Source: Amylostereum areolatum (lineage: Eukaryota; Basidiomycota; Agaricomycetes; Russulales; Stereaceae). Taken from it: a DNA stretch of 64,000 nucleotides. The stretch covers positions 952,740-1,016,739 of the forward strand of contig SAXG01000014.1 of the NCBI GenBank assembly GCA_012932865.1, read 5' to 3'. The notes under the pieces were generated by a model, which was not told where the DNA came from, searched no databases, and saw only the letters and a list, made by a program, of their open reading frames with translations. A program made the position numbers and the translations under genes. Below, in pieces: positions 58,027 through 64,000 of the stretch (the stretch's first letter is position 1; each line of letters starts with the position of its first letter).

Positions 58027-60575
58027 ATGTCTCAGCCATATAAACGACCCCGCGCCGAAACATCCACACAATTCGAACGTGACCAAGCCCGAATCATCGA
58101 CGAGCTGGTGCGAGAGACACAGCATATGGCCGTCAACCCCAACAATGATGTCCAGACCATGGAATTGGCTGGAGGCCTTGAGGCGGAGGCCCTCCCAAAG
58201 GATCCAGCTCCCAAATGGCCGGAACACGAAGTCCCCAATCTTGACCATTACACGGCTTTTCAGGCATACATCACCCAAGGTATGTTTATGATTCCAAGAC
58301 AGTTCTGTAGAATCAGCTGCTAAAATCTACTAGACAGACCTTTAACTCCACTCACCCCGTTGTCGGACGACGACGATCCCATGGATCCAGCGTCAGGTAG
58401 TCCCCGATTTTCTCTCGTGTCCGTATTTTCTAAGAAGTTTCTTAGGTCCGAAGATTCGTCACCCCGCACATGGTTACATGCGCCCGGGAGAGATACGGGG
58501 ACTCAAACCAGTATTCAAGCGCGACGACTTTCGACTTGAGCCAAACGAGGGCCACACGATGTTCAATAAGGGATACAAGAAGTCAATCAACCTTATCTAT
58601 CAGGAGATCGCCGCGGACTGGGTCACTCCCCCGCTCTGTACAGAGCATGAGATCGATGAGGCGAAGTATGGTCTTATCACACCGTATGGATTCTACCATG
58701 ACCACTTCCGGCCGGCCTTGAAGTGGCACTACTGTCGCCAGGTCAACGGGCTTTCTCTGGATGACTGTCATTCTACAGGGAAAATCTCGCCGTCGGGCCA
58801 GAAACTGCCAAACCGGACGGTTGTACGTCTTATAATTATTGTCTTACCTCTCTGACTACGACACTAACTCGGTTTGTAGGGCTACGACTGGGAGACGCTT
58901 TGGAACAAGGTGGAGCTTCACCACCCTACAAACCTTTATTGTTACTGACCAATTTAGTGTGAGGCGGATGACGTCAACTGTAATGATCCCAAAACGTTCA
59001 GGCAGCAACTTCTTCGAGGTTTCCTGAACCTGGTCACCGAGTCGGAGTCGCGTTCGCCCGGGCCCACCCGCACGTACACCCAAATCAGCGGTGTCAGCGC
59101 GACTCTTTCGGCTGCTGTTCAGTTTGCCAAGGAGAAAGCATCTCTGATACGGGCATGGCGAAAGGTAGGCCAAATGGCCTACGATGGGGCAATTTGGATA
59201 CCATGTAAACGGTATAATTCCTAATTTATTCTCATCAATTTTGACACTGAATATGGCACATCCAGAGTTTCAAAGGAAGACGCTAAGAATCTCCAACGGA
59301 AGTTCGTTGTTGAGAGCCCAGACATCCTTTCGCTTGGCCTAGGTACTGGTGCGATTTCTAAAGATGAGATTGTTGTCCCAGATTCCTCGTGGACCCGGAT
59401 CGTGAAGCCCAAGCGCGACGGCGAGATGGTGTCCGTCATTCTCTATGAAGCCACTGGTGGTGTCCAGACCGGTGCCCAAATTGAGGAGAAGCATATCGTG
59501 CGTTATCTGTGTGCACTAATTGTCACATTATCTCATTGGTTCTTAGTTTGGGGCAGCCATCTACAATGCGGATCACCTAACAGCTTTGGCGTCTGAAGTC
59601 AGCCAAAGCCAAGTGCATCTGGAGGCCCAGGGCATCATGGAGTACTTGCAGTAGGTTTCTTCTACATGTTTATGATTCATCGCTCACCATCTAACACAGA
59701 AACCGCGAGGCGCTCAAGCGAGGGTTCCATTACGAAGGATCTATGATCAAGAGTGGCTGGGGTACAGCAGTAACAGGCGGTGTTGCCCATACTCCCCAAC
59801 TTCCTGTTCGAGAGGCTGGTCCAAATGCGCGCGAGTCAACTAAACTCAAGATTTCCGAGCAGACGTCTCTGCGTGTTGAAATCCAGAGAAACAAGAGCTG
59901 TAAGTATCTGTTTCAAGAGCGAGCGAGTTCTTTTACTGACGCATGGTTCTCCAGTGATACAGGCCTGCAATTTTGCTCTGCTAGAAGGGTTTCTTCCGCA
60001 CCTCGCAAGAAAGCAATTTGTACGCTACCTTATATCTGTCGATCTCTAAGGATCATACTGACCTTGACTTAGGCTGTCGCACGCGACTCAAAGATACTCA
60101 ACCCACTCGGCTTCCCAGACCCGTCCGCGTTTGCGTCGTTTGCATATGGTGCACCTGCTCACACTGACCGTGACGATACCGTGACGATGGGATGGATCTC
60201 CTCCCGCTCCGACATGGTGAGCGCATCCTGCATATACTACCCCATGAATGAACTCACTGGTTAGTAGATTGAAGATGACGAGTCCAACTTTTTCTATTCT
60301 GACTTCAAGGTGATCTTAGAGATGGCGGAAAACACCCATTGGATATGGGATGCTGCCACCGTATTTCATGGGACGACCCTTGGCCGTCTTTGTGCGGAGA
60401 GGCCCAAGTCATGGAAGACGTGCGCGAAGGATAATGCCCTCCGGGGTCAGTGGTCGCGGGCAAATGTTGTCACACACACCCAGGTTACCACTGCTCGTAG
60501 GATGAAGTACGTGGTTGGTTTTCTTCTGTCAGATCGTTGTTTCTTACACCTTGGCGTAGCAAATACATACTTTAG
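58027..60575 (+). CDS. Fe(II)/2-oxoglutarate oxygenase-like protein, possibly Tet/JBP-like
   Basis: Twelve exons (58027-58279, 58334-58396, 58446-58819, 58880-58909, 58958-59204, 59268-59497, 59547-59650, 59700-59899, 59955-60019, 60073-60216, 60268-60506, 60560-60575) join to 654 residues without a break. The C-terminal third looks like a double-stranded beta-helix dioxygenase core. Metal ligands are HxD in YGAPAHTDRDD (His552, Asp554) and a distal His in AATVFHGTTLGRL (His604), with Arg610 a candidate 2-oxoglutarate contact. The strand between them reads FKVILEMAENTHWIWDA. The N-terminal 500 residues are conserved-looking but unrecognised. Fungal Tet/JBP proteins, which oxidise methylated bases, are lineage-expanded in basidiomycetes and have this HxD...H layout. 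Assignment to them rather than another 2OG family is inference. Confidence 0.7.
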
Positions 60576-60907
60576 GTCTTGGGACAGTTTATATATTCAC
60601 ATCATCATGTACTAGTAGGAATACAAACAAATGTTTTGGCGAGGAGCGGGGGACGCGATACATCCCCGAACAAGTCCATATCCATGATCTTCTTCCAACC
60701 GCCCAAGCCCTCCCAGCTGGTGCCCTTCGTGCTGACGACGGCATGATTCATGAGAACGGCAACCATTATTCATGAGAACGGCAACCTAGAGGAAGGTGTG
60801 AGATCGCCCGGGCATGTGAGCGCACCGGACGAGTGCACAAACGGGGCCTCAAGTCCTCACCTCGCCCTAGGCTTTGCACACGCGATCGCGCAGACGTTCG
60901 ATGTCGG
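60576..60907. other. Short convergent spacer
   Basis: About 330 bp between convergent loci. It includes a tandem near-duplicate TTCATGAGAACGGCAACC at about 60748-60786; nothing else seen. Confidence 0.5.
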
Positions 60908-62000
60908 CTAGGTTGGAGACATCCGTGGGGCATGTGAGGATGTCACCGCCTCGGCCACCGAGACGTCCGCCGTACTGGGTAGAATAGCCCGGCGGGACAA
61001 CGCGGGGAGCGTCGCGCCGATGGCCGCCTTGTGGATGTCCTGCAGCTTCGTTGCGATCTTGCGGACCAGTTTGACGAACAGGGCCAGGGCTTGGGACACC
61101 GGCAGTTGGAGCTCGCTCTGTCCGCGCACGATCAGCGGACGCGTTCGCACCAGAAATGAACAGACGAAAAGGCGGGCCCACCTCGACTTCCTCCACGCTC
61201 TTTCGTTGGAGCTCCATCCCGAGGAGGATGCTACTCTGGATGGCGCTCAGGCAGGTTTCGTCGCCCGGCCGATGTTCGAAGTAGAGAGCGGCGACCGTGG
61301 GCAGGAGGTCGAGGATGACGTGGTAATCGAGGGCGTTCTGAGCGTAGGACTCCAGTCGTTTGAGGTCGAAGGGCGAGAGCAGAAACGACAGCTCCGGCGA
61401 TATCAGGGCTGGGCGCGCGAGGGGGCGTCGTCAGCAACGCCGCTAACGCACGCGAGCAAACAAGGAACACTCACGGGGAGTTTTGTCGGCGTCGAGGTAC
61501 TTCACGCCCGCGTTGGCCGCCTCGAGCACGCTCAGGCCCATGACGCCGCCAAACTCGCGGAACTTGAACGACAAGAGGGAGAGAAAGCATCTCCGGAAAT
61601 CTAGGTGGAGCCGCCGCATTGAGCGCGTTGGCCACGGGAGAAATGCCCGACTCACGTACCCTTCGGGGACTCGCCCAGCCACTCCAACTCGCCATCGCCG
61701 GACGCGTCCAGTCCCCGGACCATGATGCAGATGTGTTCGCCCGTGAGCTCGCTTTGGGTTCGACGCACGTAGAGAGGGACGCAGCCGGCGCGTTTCCAGA
61801 ATCTGCGGGTTTGACCGACGGTCAGCGGTGACGACGGGTGGACGGCGGAAGCCCAACCTTAGAGGCTGCGGTGTAAGCCCGCAGGACACGCCGAGGTAAT
61901 CCAGCGTTTCAGGCTTTCGTTCGTCTGCGATGGCGTTGACGAAGGTGAGGATCGCTTGCGCTTGGTCGACGGTCTTGGCAGGCGTTGGAGACGTCGGGAA
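60908..62000 (-). pseudogene. Orphan C-terminal fragment of Kre33/NAT10 RNA cytidine acetyltransferase
   Basis: Kre33/NAT10 is a nucleolar enzyme of about 1000 residues that makes ac4C in 18S rRNA and tRNA and helps build the small ribosomal subunit. Only its last part is here. Spliced in one frame over about five exons: ERKPETLDYLGVSCGLTPQP, FWKRAGCVPLYVRRTQSELT, FRRRFLSLLSFKFREFGGVM, LSFLLSPFDLKRLESYAQNA, DYHVILDLLPTVAALYFEHR and ELQLPVSQALALFVKLVRKI. These match the region after the acetyltransferase domain and the tRNA-binding region. The helicase and acetyltransferase domains are missing: homology stops near 62000, just before a hairpin and a dispersed repeat. The C-terminus also looks cut or diverged. 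The frame within the piece is intact, so truncation is fairly recent or the piece is transcribed. I infer a non-functional fragment. Confidence 0.8.
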
Positions 62001-62146
62001 TGTCGCTGCGCCTGAACGTAGGGATCTATGAGAACGACGGGCTCGACGTTGAGCGCGTCGATGCAGCTCTCGTCGTCGTCGTCAACGGCGAGAGCGGGTT
62101 GGCATCGATGCCAGGCAGGCACAACAAGACAGAGACCACATGACGA

Positions 62147-62221
62147 GATTGAATCGGGACCCCCTTCAATCTGTTGGATCTCGCACAATCCAACAGAATT
62201 GAAGGGGCTCCCGATCCAATC
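62147..62221. repeat. Near-perfect hairpin (33/35-bp arms, 7-bp loop)
   Basis: Left arm GATTGAATCGGGACCCCCTT... at 62147-62179 pairs with the right arm ...AAGGGGCTCCCGATCCAATC at 62187-62221 with only a few mismatches. It may be a miniature element or the end of one. Confidence 0.8.
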
Positions 62222-62344
62222 CCGGAAGGGGCCGGAAATCGACAGTACCGTGACCTACGGAGCTGGGCATGACTCGTGAGGGGCCAAGGAGGGAAGAGAG
62301 ACCGAGGATAGCTACAAGAACGTAGATATATGTGCAGTAAAAAA

Positions 62345-62515
62345 TATGTATTCGGGAATAAATGCGGGACGAAAAGCTTTCGGGAGTAAAAGATGTGACG
62401 AAAAGGTTTGAAGTTGTGACAGAAAGGTTTGAATTTGTGACGAAAAGGGTTTTGACGCGGCGAAAGTTCGGGCGGTATTTTTGCAACGTCTCGACCGCCA
62501 TAGAGGAGCATATGG
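62345..62515 (-). repeat. Dispersed repeat, copy 2 (inverted)
   Basis: On the minus strand: GGCGGTCGAGACGTTGCAAA, then CCGAACTTTCGCCGCGTCAA and three to four TTCGTCACAAATTCAAACCT-like units, as in copy 1 at 45886-46020. Confidence 0.75.
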
Positions 62516-63423
62516 CTCTCATCCATTCCACTGGACTTCTCGATCGATCTACAGGCGCGAGAAAAGCGTCCTGTGAGACGACAGTCAGTAACACAAGAAC
62601 GGCCTGCCTATGCGTCTAAGCCGCCACTGTATACAGACGGCAATTAAACACAGACGGCGCGAGAGATCGCTCACGCAAGCAATTAAACCCAACGGTGGTC
62701 TGCGACCTGTGTAAATTGCAAGTACGAGTGTAGTCTGAACATCACAAGCTATAACAGGTAAGTAAACACAGAGTCCAGGAACCTAGGAGAGGTGTAGCTG
62801 GATCACAGCGAAGAAGAAGACGGCTGCCATCGATGATCTGAGATGGTTCGTACTTAGAGGCTAGAGCCCGTCGTGGCCGCGGTCCAGCTCCATGAGAGCG
62901 CCTGGCGCGTGGCGGGGCAGAGGGCACCGTGTCGGGAGTGCCCAATCGAGTGGCGCGCCGTCTGCGCCAACGTTGTGAAGGTCCATGGCGGGAACGGCGG
63001 GGACGTGTCCACCCGAGCTCTCTTGGGTGTGCCGGGCGGTCTCCGTACCCTTGAAAGGGCGCTGTGAGCGTGTGAGCGGTCTCGGGAACCACGGGGCAGT
63101 GTCGTGGGGACCGTGATGAATATTCCCTCGTCGGGAGGCGGGGCCCTTACGGACATCACGAGGCGCACCGCGTACCCTTGCCCATCAGCGCGTGCGCGCC
63201 CGACCTTCCCAAAAGGGAAGTCCCGCTCGTGCGCCTCCTTCCTAAAAGGGTTAACGGAAGTTTTCGCACGGGCGCTCGCAGACCAAGGGTCTGGTCCCGC
63301 CCTCCCGCTCGTCGTCTGCCCGCCTCTCATTGGTGCGATAGCCCGCCGCCCGCGCCCGCCGCCCGTCGGGCCTCGGGTGTTGGGACTTGTAGCCTGTTGT
63401 ATATCCCGACACAACACCGACGC
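62516..63423. other. Intergenic, no gene seen
   Basis: About 900 bp with only overlapping short frames; the right end is the promoter region of the last gene. Confidence 0.45.
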
Positions 63424-63430
63424 TATAAAG
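63424..63430 (+). promoter_or_regulatory. TATA box
   Basis: TATAAAG followed by a C/T-rich leader, about 130 bp before the ATG at 63557. Confidence 0.6.
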
Positions 63431-63556
63431 GCCCGCCCCCTGGGAGTCATGGTCCAGCAGCGCCCCTCCCGCCCTTCCCGCCCTCGCCCCGTCCCACTCG
63501 CCTGACTCCCGCCCTCCGTCTCCACCGCCTCTACCCCTTACCAGCTATCACCAACC

Positions 63557-64000
63557 ATGTACTCCAGCTCTCAATCTTCCAAGCGCGCTTCCACCGCTTA
63601 CTCGTCCTCGACGTGGTCGGCCAACAGCGCCAGCACGTCGGCGACGACGCCAGCCACCGTCGCCATGACTTGGTCTCCGCACACCCCAACCAACCAACTC
63701 CCGATGACTCCCCCGTCGTCTGGCGGTCCGTCGTCCAGGACCTACACGACGTACGGAGTCCCGGGAACTCCTGGCGCGCCCATGATGAACACCGTTCCAC
63801 TTCCCCCGGCCAGCCATCGTGCGTTGACTACCCTTCCACGTTCCGTTTCCCTTACTAACCTGGTTTCATAGACAGCCTGCCCACTCCTCCCTCCAGTCCT
63901 CAGGCCTCTCGCTTGAATCGCCTGCTCGACCCCCCAACCTGCCTGACCTTCGACGTCCGTTACGGTCTGCGCCCCCAAGCCGAAGAGACCCAACGCTACC
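63557..64000 (+). CDS. DUF6699-type protein, 5' part (runs off the window)
   Basis: Exon 1 is 63557-63818, intron 63819-63871, and exon 2 from 63872 is open to the window end. The N-terminus MYSSSQSSKRASTAYSSSTW and about 85 more residues are Ser/Thr/Pro-rich and probably disordered. Exon 2 then reads LNRLLDPPTCLTFDVRYGLR, which resembles the first strand of the mushroom DUF6699 domain (a conserved hydrophobic-Asp-Val pattern). The promoter is well formed. Because the domain is cut by the window edge, the family call is tentative. It is not an obvious close paralogue of the DUF6699 gene at 28-30 kb. Confidence 0.65.

Overview
The window looks like nuclear DNA of a mushroom-forming basidiomycete (Agaricomycetes). 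The basis is dense short GT-AG introns (mostly 50-70 nt) with CTNAY-like branch sites, and protein families common in that group: Agaricomycete P450s, DUF6699 proteins, a BTB protein, a fungal integrase-core gene and an OPT oligopeptide transporter. There is no sign of bacterial operons, CRISPR or rRNA. I did exon joining by hand, so exon limits are best estimates. Where I give exon counts and lengths, the joined frame was checked.

Left part (1-15 kb): a broken Tcp11-like fragment and tandem repeats at the edge. Then, all on the minus strand, an aldo-keto reductase and two tandem cytochrome P450 paralogues with the same ten intron positions, a possible small oxidative metabolism group. Next come a two-domain cyanovirin-N-like (CVNH) lectin fused to an unrecognised domain, and a PD-(D/E)XK-like protein.

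Middle-left (15-27 kb): three diverged copies of a small unrecognised protein family that share one intron position, a small gene behind a TATA-like box, a secreted cysteine-containing protein, and a large intron-rich OPT transporter, minus strand.

Middle (27-45.4 kb): four housekeeping or regulatory genes on the minus strand, set in GC-rich low-complexity DNA. They are a DUF6699 protein, an RRP46-like exosome subunit, an HMG-box transcription factor and a Lunapark ER-shaping protein. The stretches 31.8-36.3 kb and 38.3-44.1 kb hold no gene I can support.

Right part (45.5-64 kb): an accessory-looking region. It holds a dispersed repeat present in two inverted copies, an uncharacterised cysteine-rich protein gene beside an integrase (DDE) gene, a BTB gene divergent from the integrase gene with 157 bp between start codons, a proline-rich locus with a 65-bp duplication, a 12-exon Fe(II)/2-oxoglutarate oxygenase-like gene, an orphan C-terminal piece of a Kre33/NAT10 RNA acetyltransferase next to a near-perfect hairpin, and the 5' end of a second DUF6699 gene.
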